From JBJMQS01 sp045802605 (lineage in GTDB: Bacteria; Planctomycetota; Planctomycetia; Gemmatales; Gemmataceae), in the NCBI GenBank assembly GCA_045802605.1, contig JBJMQS010000036.1, positions 62,001-126,000 on the forward strand: a stretch of DNA of 64,000 bases, in the 5' to 3' direction. The position numbers and the translations under genes were made by a program. Shown in pieces: positions 45,156 through 54,512 of the stretch (position 1 is its first letter; each line of letters begins with the position of its first letter). Below the pieces are notes generated by a model. That model saw only the letters and a list, made by a program, of their open reading frames with translations, made no database searches and was not told the DNA's origin.

Positions 45156-47739
45156 CCAGATGGTGCTGGAAAAAGCTCGCGAGGCTATTCGTCAAAGTTG
45201 GCGAGAAAGTTGCGAACTGAACAAGGATCACCCGCAAGCTAAGGAACTCTTTAGTCCCACGAAGATGCCGGGCCTGCATGACCCCTTCGCGGGCGGCGGG
45301 GCGATCCCGCTCGAAGCCCAGCGACTCGGGCTGGAGGCGTTTGCCAGCGACCTCAACCCCGTCGCGGTGCTGATCAACAAGGCAATGATCGAGATTCCGC
45401 CGAAGTTCGCGGGAAAGCCGCCGGTGTTTTCGGGGGCGAACACGGCATTGACTTCATGGAGCGGGTCGGCCGGGTTGGCGGAGGACGTGCGCCGCTACGG
45501 CCAGTGGATGCGGGATGAAGCCTTCAAACGCATCGGCCATCTCTATCCGCCGATTGAGATCACGAAGGCGATGGTAAAGGAACGGCCCGACCTGAAACAG
45601 TACGAAGGTGAGAAACTCACGGTCATCGCCTGGCTCTGGGCACGCACGGTGAAAAGCCCAAACCCGGCGTTCAGCAATGTCGATGTGCCGCTGGCCAGCA
45701 CGTTCGTCCTCAGCAGTAAGGGAGGCAAAGAGGCGTATGTTCAGCCGGTCGTCGGCAAGTCCGGCTACACGTTTATGGTGAAGGTCGGGAAGCCTCCCGC
45801 CGAGGCCAAGGCGGGAACGAAGTCAGGCGGGAGCCATACCAGCCATCTTTGTCTAATGTCCAAAGTTCCACTTTCATTCGAGTACATCCGATCGGAAGGC
45901 CAAGCTCAGAGGCTCGGTCAGCGACTTATGGCGATTGTTGCTGAGGGTACGCGAGGGCGTGTTTGTTTATCCCCCACCATGGAACATGAGCAGATTGCTA
46001 GAACGGCGAAGCCCGAATGGAAGCCAGACGTTGAAATATCTCACTGGCCAGGAAGAACTAACGTAGTCGAGTATGGTTTGACCCGATTCGGCGATCTCTT
46101 CACCCCTAGGCAGTTGGTGGGGTTGACGACGTTCAGCGATTTGATCCGCGAGGCGCGGGAGCGTATTCGCCGAGACGCGATCGCGGCCAACCTGCCCGAC
46201 GACGATACGCCCCTCGACGTCGGTGGCACCGGAGCGCGAGCGTATGCCGAAGCGGTCAGTTTGTATTTGGCATTCAACATTTCAAAGTCATCAGATTATT
46301 GGAGCAGCATTTGCACATGGCGCTCCGATCCAAAAAACCTAGGGATTGGCCATGTATTTGCGCGTCAAGCGATACCGATGGCATGGGATTACGTAGAAGG
46401 CAGTCCATTTAGTGATTCCAGTGGAAGCTGGCTTGTGAGCCTCGATTGGGTAGCGCGAGTTATTGACATGTTTCCGGGAACGACAAGCTGTGTGGCGAAA
46501 CAGGCTGTTGCCCAAAAACTGACAACAGATTCACGCAGTTTTGTTTCGACTGATCCACCCTACTACGACAACATCGGCTACGCAGATCTTTCGGATTTCT
46601 TTTACGTTTGGCTCCGACACGCATTGAGATCTGTTTTCACGCAACTGTTGGCCACGATCTCAGTGCCAAAGGCCGAAGAACTAGTTGCCGCGCCGTATCG
46701 CCATGGGGGCAAAGATAATGCCGAGAAGTTCTTTCTCGAAGGAATGACGCAAGCCCTGCATAATCTCGCTACGCTGGCTCATCCGGCGGCACCTTTAACC
46801 ATTTACTATGCTTTCAAACAATCTGAGACAGAAACCACAGATGGCACTTCAAGTACAGGCTGGGAGACATTCCTCGATGCCGTATCAAAATCTGGACTGG
46901 CTCTAACTGGCACTTGGCCCATGCGTACAGAACTCGGTAATCGGACAATGAGTACTGGTAACAACACACTCGCTTCCTCGATTATCCTGGTGTGCCGGCC
47001 GCGGGCTGAGAACGTGGGAACAATCTCCCGCCGGCAGTTCATCCGCCAACTCAACGAAGCACTGCCGTTGGCCCTCGACGCGATGACCCGCCAAAGTGAG
47101 GGATTGCATTCACCTGTCGCGCCCGTGGACTTGTCTCAGGCAATCATTGGCCCCGGCATGGCAATCTTCAGCAAATACGACGCCGTCTTGGAAGCAGACG
47201 GTAAGCCAATGACCGTTAAGACGGCATTGCAACTTATCAACCGGTTTCTAGCTGAAGACGATTTCGACGCCGACACCCAGTTCTGTTTGCATTGGTTTGA
47301 GCAGCACGGCTGGGAGTTTGGCAAGTTTGGTGAGGCTGATACGCTTGCGCGGGCCAAAGGTACAAGCGTTGATGGTGTCAAGCATGCTGGAGTCATCGAG
47401 TCCGTCGGCGGTTCGGTGCGACTGCTCAAATGGGCCGAATATCCAGAGGATTGGAACCCCGCCACCGATAAACGACTGCCAATCTGGGAAGTCCTGCATC
47501 AACTGATTCGCGTTCTTCGAAATGAGGGTGACACCGGGGCCGGTCGTGTACTGGCTGGCGTGGCCAGCAAAGCCGAAGCAGCCCGACAGTTGGCATACCG
47601 ACTTTACACACTTTGTGAACGCGCCGGCTGGTCTGAGGATGCCCGGGCGTACAACGAAGTGGTCACAAGCTGGAGCGGTATGGAAAGCGCGGCAGTGAAA
47701 GAAGCGAAGCCGGCTCAACAGTCAATGTTTGAGCAATAG
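44881..47739 (+). CDS. DUF1156 DNA methyltransferase, N-terminally truncated
   Basis: From GRIIFAQLVHDPEDLW (near 44990) onwards the frame follows DUF1156 adenine-type DNA methylases: KWENTTNQMVLEKAR, motif I LHDPFAGGGAIPLEA, and catalytic motif IV STDPPYYDNIGYADLS near 46550. The C-terminal third (ALQLINRFLAEDDFDAD) is the usual accessory part. The expected first 50 or so residues, with the LIEVALPLxAIN and GHPSTLHLWWARRP motifs, are missing; codons upstream of 44990 are helicase sequence in another frame. The true start cannot be fixed; ATG 44881 is the first in the open frame. It modifies host DNA in the predicted restriction-like system. Confidence 0.85.
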   Translation: MTTRRSAHTSSVSRSTVNRAGAFRRLTITSTIFLPAPGRIIFAQLVHDPEDLWRCKNPGREPNQQERGHWAKARAKLFAIIEDLVKWENTTNQMVLEKAREAIRQSWRESCELNKDHPQAKELFSPTKMPGLHDPFAGGGAIPLEAQRLGLEAFASDLNPVAVLINKAMIEIPPKFAGKPPVFSGANTALTSWSGSAGLAEDVRRYGQWMRDEAFKRIGHLYPPIEITKAMVKERPDLKQYEGEKLTVIAWLWARTVKSPNPAFSNVDVPLASTFVLSSKGGKEAYVQPVVGKSGYTFMVKVGKPPAEAKAGTKSGGSHTSHLCLMSKVPLSFEYIRSEGQAQRLGQRLMAIVAEGTRGRVCLSPTMEHEQIARTAKPEWKPDVEISHWPGRTNVVEYGLTRFGDLFTPRQLVGLTTFSDLIREARERIRRDAIAANLPDDDTPLDVGGTGARAYAEAVSLYLAFNISKSSDYWSSICTWRSDPKNLGIGHVFARQAIPMAWDYVEGSPFSDSSGSWLVSLDWVARVIDMFPGTTSCVAKQAVAQKLTTDSRSFVSTDPPYYDNIGYADLSDFFYVWLRHALRSVFTQLLATISVPKAEELVAAPYRHGGKDNAEKFFLEGMTQALHNLATLAHPAAPLTIYYAFKQSETETTDGTSSTGWETFLDAVSKSGLALTGTWPMRTELGNRTMSTGNNTLASSIILVCRPRAENVGTISRRQFIRQLNEALPLALDAMTRQSEGLHSPVAPVDLSQAIIGPGMAIFSKYDAVLEADGKPMTVKTALQLINRFLAEDDFDADTQFCLHWFEQHGWEFGKFGEADTLARAKGTSVDGVKHAGVIESVGGSVRLLKWAEYPEDWNPATDKRLPIWEVLHQLIRVLRNEGDTGAGRVLAGVASKAEAARQLAYRLYTLCERAGWSEDARAYNEVVTSWSGMESAAVKEAKPAQQSMFEQ

Positions 47740-47752
47740 AGGTGCCCAACCG

Positions 47753-50554
47753 ATGAAGCCCTGGCGTGAGAATGCTATCCCCCATTCGGACGTGCTGAAG
47801 GGCACATTCCTCCAGTCAGAGTTCGCCGCTGACATCACCGCAGTGAACTCCGGCAAAGCGCCGACTGAGTATCAAGATGCCGTCGCATTTTTCGATCGCA
47901 CATTCATTACCGAGGGAATGCGACTCTTACTAACGCAGGTTGCTCAGCGACTTTCTGGTAACGGCGGCGAGCCGGTCATCCAGTTGCAGACTGCGTTCGG
48001 CGGTGGCAAGACGCACACGATGCTGGCGGTCTGGCATCTCGCTAAACGCGAGGCATCGCTTGCTGATCTTCCCGGCATCCCACCGCTCCTTGAAAAAGCG
48101 GGACTCAAAAACGTGCCGGCCGCCAATGTCGCGGTACTCGATGGCACGGCCCATGCGCCCGGCCAACCCTGGAAGCGCGGCAAGACAACGATCAAAACGT
48201 TATGGGGCGAGCTAGCTTGGCAACTTGGCAAAGCCGATGGCTACGCAATGGTGAAGGACGCCGACGCCAGCGGCACATCACCTGGAAAAGATGTGCTGCG
48301 CGACCTGCTGGCAGCGAATGCGCCCTGCGTCGTGTTGCTCGATGAGCTGGTGGCGTATATCCGTCAGTTTCAAGACGGCCAACTGAGCGGCGGTAGTTAC
48401 GACAGCAACATCTCATTCATTCAGGCACTGACCGAGGCGACCAAGCTGGTGCCCACGGCGGTCGTGTTGGCCTCGTTGCCCGAGTCCGATCTGGAGGCGG
48501 GCAGCATTCATGGCGTAAAGGTGCTCAGGGCACTGGAAAAAACTTTTGCGCGGGTGCAGGCGCTGTGGAAGCCGGTGGCGACCGAAGAAGCGTTCGAGAT
48601 TGTTCGACGACGGCTCTTCGAGCCGGTTCGCGATCCCAAAGTGCGCGACACTGTGTGTCGAGCGTTCGCCGACGCCTACGTCGCCGAGGGTGCGAAACTG
48701 CCATCGGAAACCCAAGAGAGCCGCTACCTCGATCGCTTATGCAAAGCCTACCCGATTCATCCGGAAGTGTTTGACCGGCTGTACGAAGACTGGTCCACGA
48801 TCGAGGGCTTTCAGCGAACCCGGGGCGTGCTGAAGCTGATGGCCAAGGTCATCAGCCGACTTTGGAGGGATGACAACAGGGACTTGATGATCTTGCCGAG
48901 CAGCTTGCCGATGTATGACGGCGACACGCGCAACGAGTTGACGTATCTGTTGCCGGTCGGTTGGGACCCAGTGATTGAAGGCGACATCGACGGCGAGCGG
49001 GCTGAGACGACTGATTTGGAGGCGAAGGAACCGCGATTCGGTCAAGTCAACGCAGCCCGCCGAGTGGCGAGGACATTGTTTCTTGGCTCCGCGCCAGCGT
49101 CGATGGCCACAAAGCCCGGCATTCGTGGACTCGATCGCGCACGAGTCCTGCTCGGCTGCCTGCAACCGGGTCAAACGGCATCGGTGTTTTCCGACGCCCT
49201 CAATCGCTTGGCCGACCGATTGCACTACCTGAACAGTTCCGGTGATAAGGCCCAGGATGCGACGCGGTTCTGGTTTGACACACGGGCCAACCTGCGACGC
49301 GAGATGGAGGATCGCAAGCGGCGGTTCGACGACAAGACCGAAGTGCGCGATCGAATCGAAGCAGTCCTGCAACGACTTGTCGCCAATGTATCACTCTTCG
49401 ACGGCACTCACGTTTTCACGCCGCATGGAGACCTACCGGACGACACCGCTCTTCGCCTCGTGGTGTTGTCGCCGGAGGACTGGTATTCCCGAGAGAACGG
49501 CCGGCTAGCCAACGACGCGGTTGCGGAATATCTGCGCAACCACGGGAGCCAACCTCGACATCGAGCTAACCGGTTGGTGTTTTTAGCGCCTGACCAGGGC
49601 ATACTCGCGAGAATGCGCGAGGCGGCGCGAGTGGCACTGGCATGGGCGTCGATTGTTGAAGATGTCGAAAACGATCGCCTGATCATTGACCAGTTGCAAA
49701 AGCGCCAAGCCGAGAAAGAGCTGCAAGCCGCGAAAGAAGTACTGCCGCGAACAGCACGAGAATGCTACCGGTGGCTTCTTTGCCCGGTTCAAGAAACGCC
49801 AACCGAGCCGAAGCCCATCGTCGAAGCGCTTCCGCTGAACACATCGGGCGGATCGGTTGGAAGTGAAATCGAGCGAGTCTGCAAGGAAAACGAGTTAGTG
49901 ATTACAGATTGGTCGCCGATCCATTTGCGTACCAAGCTCAAGGAACTTTACTGGAAGGATGGCCGGGCCGCGGTTCAGGCAATGGCGTTTTGGGAAGATT
50001 CATTGCGTTATCTGTACCTTCCGCGGTTTCGCGACCGTGACGTACTCGCACACGCGATTCGGACCGGCACCGCGAGCCGGGATTTCTTTGGCACGGCGCT
50101 GGGGCAGACCGGTGGCAAGTTTGACGGGTTCGAGTTCGGCGGTGGCGTCGTTACGCTGAACGACACGCTGCTTTTGATCGAACCCCAGGCGGCCAACGCA
50201 TACGCGGTCGAGATCACAAAACTCACTCAAGGGATGACACCCGAAGGAGATCGCCCAAATCTCAGATCGCCCACTGGCCCGGGCGGATCGCCGCCGATCG
50301 TCGCCGGCGTGCCCAAGGCACCAAGGGTGAGTTTGTTCCACGGCACCGTCGATGTGCCGCCCGCGACTGCAAAGATGCGCCTGGTTCAGCTCGCTGAAGA
50401 AATCGTCAGCCAGCTCGTTTCCGACCCCGACGCCACGGTGCGCGTCACGGTCGAGATTGAAGCAGAGTTTCCGGACGGCGCATCCGAGGCCATCCGACGA
50501 GCCGTGAGTGAGAATGCGAATAGCCTTGGCTTCAAGACAAAACACTGGGAGTGA
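47753..50554 (+). CDS. DUF499 AAA-like ATPase (predicted anti-phage)
   Basis: The 933-residue product starts at ATG 47753 after AGAGGTGCC. It matches DUF499 ATPases that follow DUF1156 methylases: ENAIPHSDVLKGTFLQSEFA, Walker A TAFGGGKTHTMLAVWH near residue 85, Walker B APCVVLLDELVAYIRQ near 195, and ATEEAFEIVRRRLFEPV further on. The C-terminal part has an AAA lid and an alpha-helical domain with KTHHE-like end replaced by NSLGFKTKHWE. It starts 13 bp after the methylase gene, clearly one operon. The usual companions DUF3780 and a PLD nuclease are not seen downstream. The gene itself is undamaged. Confidence 0.9.
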   Translation: MKPWRENAIPHSDVLKGTFLQSEFAADITAVNSGKAPTEYQDAVAFFDRTFITEGMRLLLTQVAQRLSGNGGEPVIQLQTAFGGGKTHTMLAVWHLAKREASLADLPGIPPLLEKAGLKNVPAANVAVLDGTAHAPGQPWKRGKTTIKTLWGELAWQLGKADGYAMVKDADASGTSPGKDVLRDLLAANAPCVVLLDELVAYIRQFQDGQLSGGSYDSNISFIQALTEATKLVPTAVVLASLPESDLEAGSIHGVKVLRALEKTFARVQALWKPVATEEAFEIVRRRLFEPVRDPKVRDTVCRAFADAYVAEGAKLPSETQESRYLDRLCKAYPIHPEVFDRLYEDWSTIEGFQRTRGVLKLMAKVISRLWRDDNRDLMILPSSLPMYDGDTRNELTYLLPVGWDPVIEGDIDGERAETTDLEAKEPRFGQVNAARRVARTLFLGSAPASMATKPGIRGLDRARVLLGCLQPGQTASVFSDALNRLADRLHYLNSSGDKAQDATRFWFDTRANLRREMEDRKRRFDDKTEVRDRIEAVLQRLVANVSLFDGTHVFTPHGDLPDDTALRLVVLSPEDWYSRENGRLANDAVAEYLRNHGSQPRHRANRLVFLAPDQGILARMREAARVALAWASIVEDVENDRLIIDQLQKRQAEKELQAAKEVLPRTARECYRWLLCPVQETPTEPKPIVEALPLNTSGGSVGSEIERVCKENELVITDWSPIHLRTKLKELYWKDGRAAVQAMAFWEDSLRYLYLPRFRDRDVLAHAIRTGTASRDFFGTALGQTGGKFDGFEFGGGVVTLNDTLLLIEPQAANAYAVEITKLTQGMTPEGDRPNLRSPTGPGGSPPIVAGVPKAPRVSLFHGTVDVPPATAKMRLVQLAEEIVSQLVSDPDATVRVTVEIEAEFPDGASEAIRRAVSENANSLGFKTKHWE

Positions 50555-50567
50555 TAGTTGTCACCAA

Positions 50568-51062
50568 CTAGCGGTTCCGAAAAGCCAATGCCAAGGCGAA
50601 TGCAATGATGGTCGCAACTATGGTTCCTCCCGCTTGAATGTAGGCGGATCTTCGCATCGCTTTGATGCCATCTGTACTGAGCTTGGCTTGCAACATCTCT
50701 AATCGTTGTTGTTGTCCCTCCTGCCACTGCCGCATTTCTCGGTCACGTCTCTCACTGTCTGCTCGAATCGACTCTTCGCGCTGCAAATCCGCGTGGTCTT
50801 TTGGAGTGTAGCCGCGTCGCCACGCTACAAACTTGTCGCATTGCCGATCGAGATACAGAGCTTGCGTTATCGCGTCCTTGTGGCCTGACCGCACCATTTC
50901 TCGAAACTCGGGCACTCCCATGCCACACGACGGCACGCTGTCATGAATCGACGGAGCACCACGAACGAAAATCTCATTGCGAAAGCGCTCATCGGCTTCA
51001 TCAAGAGAACCACTCTGGCTTTTTCGCAATCCCAAATATCCACATTCAGCACATCGGGGCAT
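50568..51062 (-). CDS. tail-anchored zinc-motif protein
   Basis: The 164-residue product begins MPRCAECGYLGLRKSQSG (CxxC zinc half-motif), continues with a charged helical middle (RADSERRDREMRQWQEGQQQ) and ends in one hydrophobic helix (GGTIVATIIAFALALAF), suggesting a C-terminal membrane anchor. It is convergent with the DUF499 gene (13 bp apart). The layout resembles small membrane sensors or effectors in defence islands, but no family is recognised. Confidence 0.65.
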   Translation of the reverse strand: MPRCAECGYLGLRKSQSGSLDEADERFRNEIFVRGAPSIHDSVPSCGMGVPEFREMVRSGHKDAITQALYLDRQCDKFVAWRRGYTPKDHADLQREESIRADSERRDREMRQWQEGQQQRLEMLQAKLSTDGIKAMRRSAYIQAGGTIVATIIAFALALAFRNR

Positions 51063-51438
51063 TGTTACACCTTCGACCGTTTACGGCACAGAGCACCTAA
51101 TAATCAGTGATTGTAGCAGCGTGTCCCGGCCGACTGAATCAACGCACGGGCCGCTAAAGGACGCATCGAATCGCGACAGAATACTTGAAGGCGGCCGCTT
51201 ATCCCTCTCAATGGCGATTGGCAGGCGTCAACCTCCGCCTATTCCATTTCTTCCAACCTACCTTAGAGAACACCGATGATAATCGTTCTTGGCGGCCGCG
51301 AGTTTTCGATCAGGCTCGGCATGGCGAACCAATAAAACGACGTCGTGGTTTCTGACTCGCGAGCCACAACAATGATGGAGTAAAAACGGGTTTGGGATAG
51401 CTTTACCACGAATCGGCTGGGTTCCTGAAAATCGGTGG
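51063..51438. other. intergenic stretch
   Basis: No supported gene. I looked for the missing N-terminal, cysteine-bearing part of the C1-peptidase domain of the next gene in all plus-strand frames and did not find it. Confidence 0.4.
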
Positions 51439-53559
51439 GTGGTTGGATCGAACAATCTGGACAAGGGGTTCTGCACACTGATGTACGACTACTTTGAGGA
51501 ACGCGGGTTAGATCAGAGGCATGGCGACAGAAAGCGGAATGTTAAGCCCCGCGCCCCGGCCGGAATCAGCCAGGCTAGGATCGACGAGTTTATTTTCAGC
51601 GAGTGGCCCTGGTTCAAAACCCGCCAGATGGAAGGCCGCGCCGACGCGCCGAAAACTGAAGGAGTTTGGCCGGTCAACCACTTCCGCATTGAACGATATT
51701 TCGGCGACCCCGGTAAGGTCCACTGTCCGTGGCATTCTGATCCGGCGACGTGGCCCTTGAATGTCGAAGCCCTCGCACGTCGATTTCGCCTTCATCATTA
51801 CGTCCGAGTTTGGAATGCCCAGGAGTGCCAAAGAATCGCTAGGGAACGAAACGAGGATGTTCGCCTGGCTCTGAGCATTACCGAGGAATGGTTCGATCCC
51901 CCGAATGGCGAGATTAAGGAGCCAATGCCCGGCTCTCCGACTCTAGGAGCGCACTCGATTCCGATTGTTCATTTCAACCCTGAGACACGGAGGTTTGAGT
52001 TCACCAACTCGTGGGGGGTACAGTGGGGATTCAATGGATGGGGCAGCTTTCCGGAGACGATGTTTGATCGTTATCTAATCGAGTCTTGGTGGTTGGTCGG
52101 GCGAGCACTTGAACCGCCTATCATTTCTTCCTCGGGGCTGGTCTGTCTGCTTTGGAAATCCGGATTCGGCGACGGGTCTCACGGTCGTGAAATCGTTGAC
52201 GCGAGTACGGGCGAAAGGATTGCATGGGCATTTGCGGTTCGGCGAGACGATCACCTTGATCTCGAAGAACTTTTCGTATGGCCTAGTCATCGTCGCAAAG
52301 GCTACGCACGAAAGCTCGCCGAGATGGTCTTGGAGCTGGCCCAACAGATGGCACTGCCGCTCAGGGCCTGGGTTCCCTTTGCTGATGCCGACGTAGAAAA
52401 CCGCGATGCTCTCAATGCAGTCATGCGACTCCTTGGACTTCAGCTACAGCCAAGTCCACATCAAGCCGCGGCTTTTGTCGCCACCAAGAAAAACGTCGTG
52501 TTTGATTTGGCGGAGCCGACCCTACCTAGTAGACCAGCGAGTCGGCGCGAGGAACTGAGTCCGGACAATGCTCCCCGTCTTTATACCGTCTGGTACGGAA
52601 CTAATCGCCAGCCAGCTGATCGAAACGACATGACGAAAGGATTCTCGATCTCAAGGGATACCCAAATCCATCATGGCACATGCCAAGTTGCAATCCCTCG
52701 ATCACACCATTTTGGCTCTATCGGTAGTAAATGGTGGCGACGATGGCTCCGCTGCACAGATGATCGGCTGCGCATTGTTCAGCGAACTGGCATGACACAG
52801 GACCAGTTCTGGGCACAGCTCTCACAAGCGATGTCCGATCTTGATCCGGAGGAACGTCAGGGACTCGTTTTTCTACATGGTTACAACGTCGATTTTGATG
52901 CCGCCGCCATCCGTGCTGCTCAAATCGGTTACGATCTGAAAGTTCCTGGCGCGACCGCATTCTTCAGTTGGCCGTCATGCGGAACAGTCGCCGCGTATCC
53001 AGCCGACGAAAGCTGTATCGAAGCTAGCGAGCCATACATTGCCGAGTTTCTCCAAGACTTTGTGACTAAGTCCGGCTTGAGTAGGGTGCACCTGGTCGCA
53101 CATAGTATGGGCAATCGCGGGCTTCTTCGTGCATTGCAGCGACTTGGTACAAGGCTCACCGAAGCTCGGGCGATTCCCTTCGGTCAAATCATCCTGGCCG
53201 CGCCCGATATTGATGCCCAGGTCTTTTCGGGCCTAGCCAATCTTTATCCACAGTTTGGAGAGCGGACAACTTTGTATGCTTCTCCCGCCGATCGAGCGGT
53301 GGCCATTTCTCAGTGGATTCATCGGTATCCACGAGCGGGCCTGACACCGCCGGTCACGGTTGTGCCAGGTGTTGACACGATCGAAGTACCTCATTTCAAT
53401 GTGTTCGAGTTACTAGGGCACGGCTACTACGCTGAAGCGGAAGCGCTGTTACACGACATGTTTGATTTGATTCGACGAAATGCGCCGCCCAAAGATCGAC
53501 AACGCCTCCTGGCAACGCAGACCACAAGCGGGCACGACTACTGGATTATGAGCCGATGA
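51439..53559 (+). CDS. C1-peptidase-like / GNAT acetyltransferase / alpha-beta hydrolase fusion
   Basis: The 706-residue product joins three domains. Residues about 90-225 match the C-terminal half of papain-like C1 peptidases (His in LGAHSIPIVHFNPETRRF; FTNSWGVQWGFNGWGSFP), but the N-terminal catalytic Cys region is absent, so it may be inactive. About 235-350 is a GNAT acetyltransferase (LDLEELFVWPSHRRKGYARK). About 375-690 is a DUF900-type alpha/beta hydrolase (LVFLHGYNVDFDAAAIRAAQ; nucleophile motif HLVAHSMGNRGLL; ILAAPDIDAQVF). No signal peptide. Start GTG 51439 is tentative; ATG 51481 is an alternative. Such composite proteins are typical of conflict-system effectors; function unknown. 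Confidence 0.78.
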   Translation: MVGSNNLDKGFCTLMYDYFEERGLDQRHGDRKRNVKPRAPAGISQARIDEFIFSEWPWFKTRQMEGRADAPKTEGVWPVNHFRIERYFGDPGKVHCPWHSDPATWPLNVEALARRFRLHHYVRVWNAQECQRIARERNEDVRLALSITEEWFDPPNGEIKEPMPGSPTLGAHSIPIVHFNPETRRFEFTNSWGVQWGFNGWGSFPETMFDRYLIESWWLVGRALEPPIISSSGLVCLLWKSGFGDGSHGREIVDASTGERIAWAFAVRRDDHLDLEELFVWPSHRRKGYARKLAEMVLELAQQMALPLRAWVPFADADVENRDALNAVMRLLGLQLQPSPHQAAAFVATKKNVVFDLAEPTLPSRPASRREELSPDNAPRLYTVWYGTNRQPADRNDMTKGFSISRDTQIHHGTCQVAIPRSHHFGSIGSKWWRRWLRCTDDRLRIVQRTGMTQDQFWAQLSQAMSDLDPEERQGLVFLHGYNVDFDAAAIRAAQIGYDLKVPGATAFFSWPSCGTVAAYPADESCIEASEPYIAEFLQDFVTKSGLSRVHLVAHSMGNRGLLRALQRLGTRLTEARAIPFGQIILAAPDIDAQVFSGLANLYPQFGERTTLYASPADRAVAISQWIHRYPRAGLTPPVTVVPGVDTIEVPHFNVFELLGHGYYAEAEALLHDMFDLIRRNAPPKDRQRLLATQTTSGHDYWIMSR

Positions 53560-53686
53560 CCCCGAAAATCTAAATCGGCGCGTGTTTTGCGCCAGAATAT
53601 CTGAGGGATTTCCCTTCGTTTTCAGCTGACGATTCGAGCGTCGGCTGATGCTTTGCGCGCTCGACAAATCACAAATGGAGGTCGCT

Positions 53687-54049
53687 GTGAGTCATATAGT
53701 CACAGTCCAAACGAAGGTAACGGACCAACACGCAATCACTCAAGCCTGCGCACGGCTCGGGCTTCAACAACCCGAGGTCGGCACCGCGAAGCTCTTTGAG
53801 GGCGAGGTTTCCGGCACCATCATCCGATTTCCCGGTTGGATGTACCCGGCCGTCATCGACACTGGGACGGGTAACGTCCGGTTCGACAACTACGCCGGCG
53901 CGTGGGGCGAGCAAGCGGAACTCGATAGGTTCCTCCAAGCGTATGCCGTGGCCAAGGCGACGCTCGAAGCTCGCAGCAAGGGCTACGCCGTTGCCGAACA
54001 GGCGCTCGAAGACGGAAGTATCAAACTCCAGATCACTGAGAGGGCCTGA
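53687..54049 (+). CDS. DUF1257 (Ycf35-like) protein
   Basis: The 120-residue product starts at GTG 53687, set by GGAGG at 53677-53681; it then reads VSHIVTVQTKVTDQHAI, the usual MSHIVTIxT start of DUF1257 proteins. Central features are FEGEVSGTIIRFPGWMYP and YAGAWGEQAELDRFLQAYAV. DUF1257 is related to the plastid/cyanobacterial Ycf35 family and is often encoded with DUF2997 and an AAA+ ATPase, exactly the arrangement here. Function unknown. It opens a same-strand series of about twelve genes to 62.5 kb. Confidence 0.85.
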   Translation: MSHIVTVQTKVTDQHAITQACARLGLQQPEVGTAKLFEGEVSGTIIRFPGWMYPAVIDTGTGNVRFDNYAGAWGEQAELDRFLQAYAVAKATLEARSKGYAVAEQALEDGSIKLQITERA

Positions 54050-54050
54050 G

Positions 54051-54275
54051 ATGTCCACGCCACGACGACGCCTCATGCGCCCGACGCCGGCGAGCGACGC
54101 AGTCACCCAGCAGAGGCAGCGCCGCGTCGAAACACTTCGCCAGCGACTCGCCGGCGAACAAGCCGCGCTAAAGCGTTGGACAAGTCGCCTGCGACGAGCG
54201 TTTACAACAACCGACAAGCTGCAACAGCGGATCGAACGTATCACGAAACAACTCACCACCCTGGAGGGACGCTGA
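54051..54275 (+). CDS. small coiled-coil protein, 74 aa
   Basis: ATG 54051 is one base after the DUF1257 stop. The product is basic and helical (RRVETLRQRLAGEQAALKR; KLQQRIERITKQLTTLEGR), probably a short coiled coil. Its stop overlaps the start of the DUF2997 gene by one base (TGATG). Found between DUF1257 and DUF2997; role unknown. Confidence 0.65.
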   Translation: MSTPRRRLMRPTPASDAVTQQRQRRVETLRQRLAGEQAALKRWTSRLRRAFTTTDKLQQRIERITKQLTTLEGR

Positions 54276-54466
54276 TGAATCGAATCATTGAGATCGTCGT
54301 CTCGAAATCGGGTGAGACCACGGTGCAAACACGCGGTTTCAGCGGTGCCGACTGTTTGCAAGCCAGCCGGTTCCTGGAGCAGGCCCTTGGCTCTGTTGCT
54401 GTCGAACACAAAACATCCGAATACTACGTTAACGAAACGAACTGCGACCAACACGTCTCGCAATGA
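54275..54466 (+). CDS. DUF2997 protein
   Basis: The 63-residue product MNRIIEIVVSKSGETTVQTR then GFSGADCLQASRFLEQALG matches the DUF2997 pattern (beta hairpin with GxTTVET-GF, then GxxCLxAS-FLE helix). The family is short and regularly sits with DUF1257 and a Ycf46-like ATPase in cyanobacteria and planctomycetes. Translation is coupled to the preceding gene. Function unknown. Confidence 0.82.
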   Translation: MNRIIEIVVSKSGETTVQTRGFSGADCLQASRFLEQALGSVAVEHKTSEYYVNETNCDQHVSQ

Positions 54467-54512
54467 TCGCTCGATCTTTTTCCCATCTGACATCTAAAAA
54501 AAAGGACCCTTC

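Noticed and set aside
36240..50554. A DISARM system
   Set aside because: An SNF2 helicase and a methylase are present, but no DrmA/DrmB-type genes are seen, and the methylase is of the DUF1156 type with DUF499 behind it.
51258..51478. Minus-strand frames of 71-72 codons before the fusion protein gene
   Set aside because: Two overlapping frames look equally plausible, neither has a ribosome binding site, and they overlap the start of a well-supported gene.
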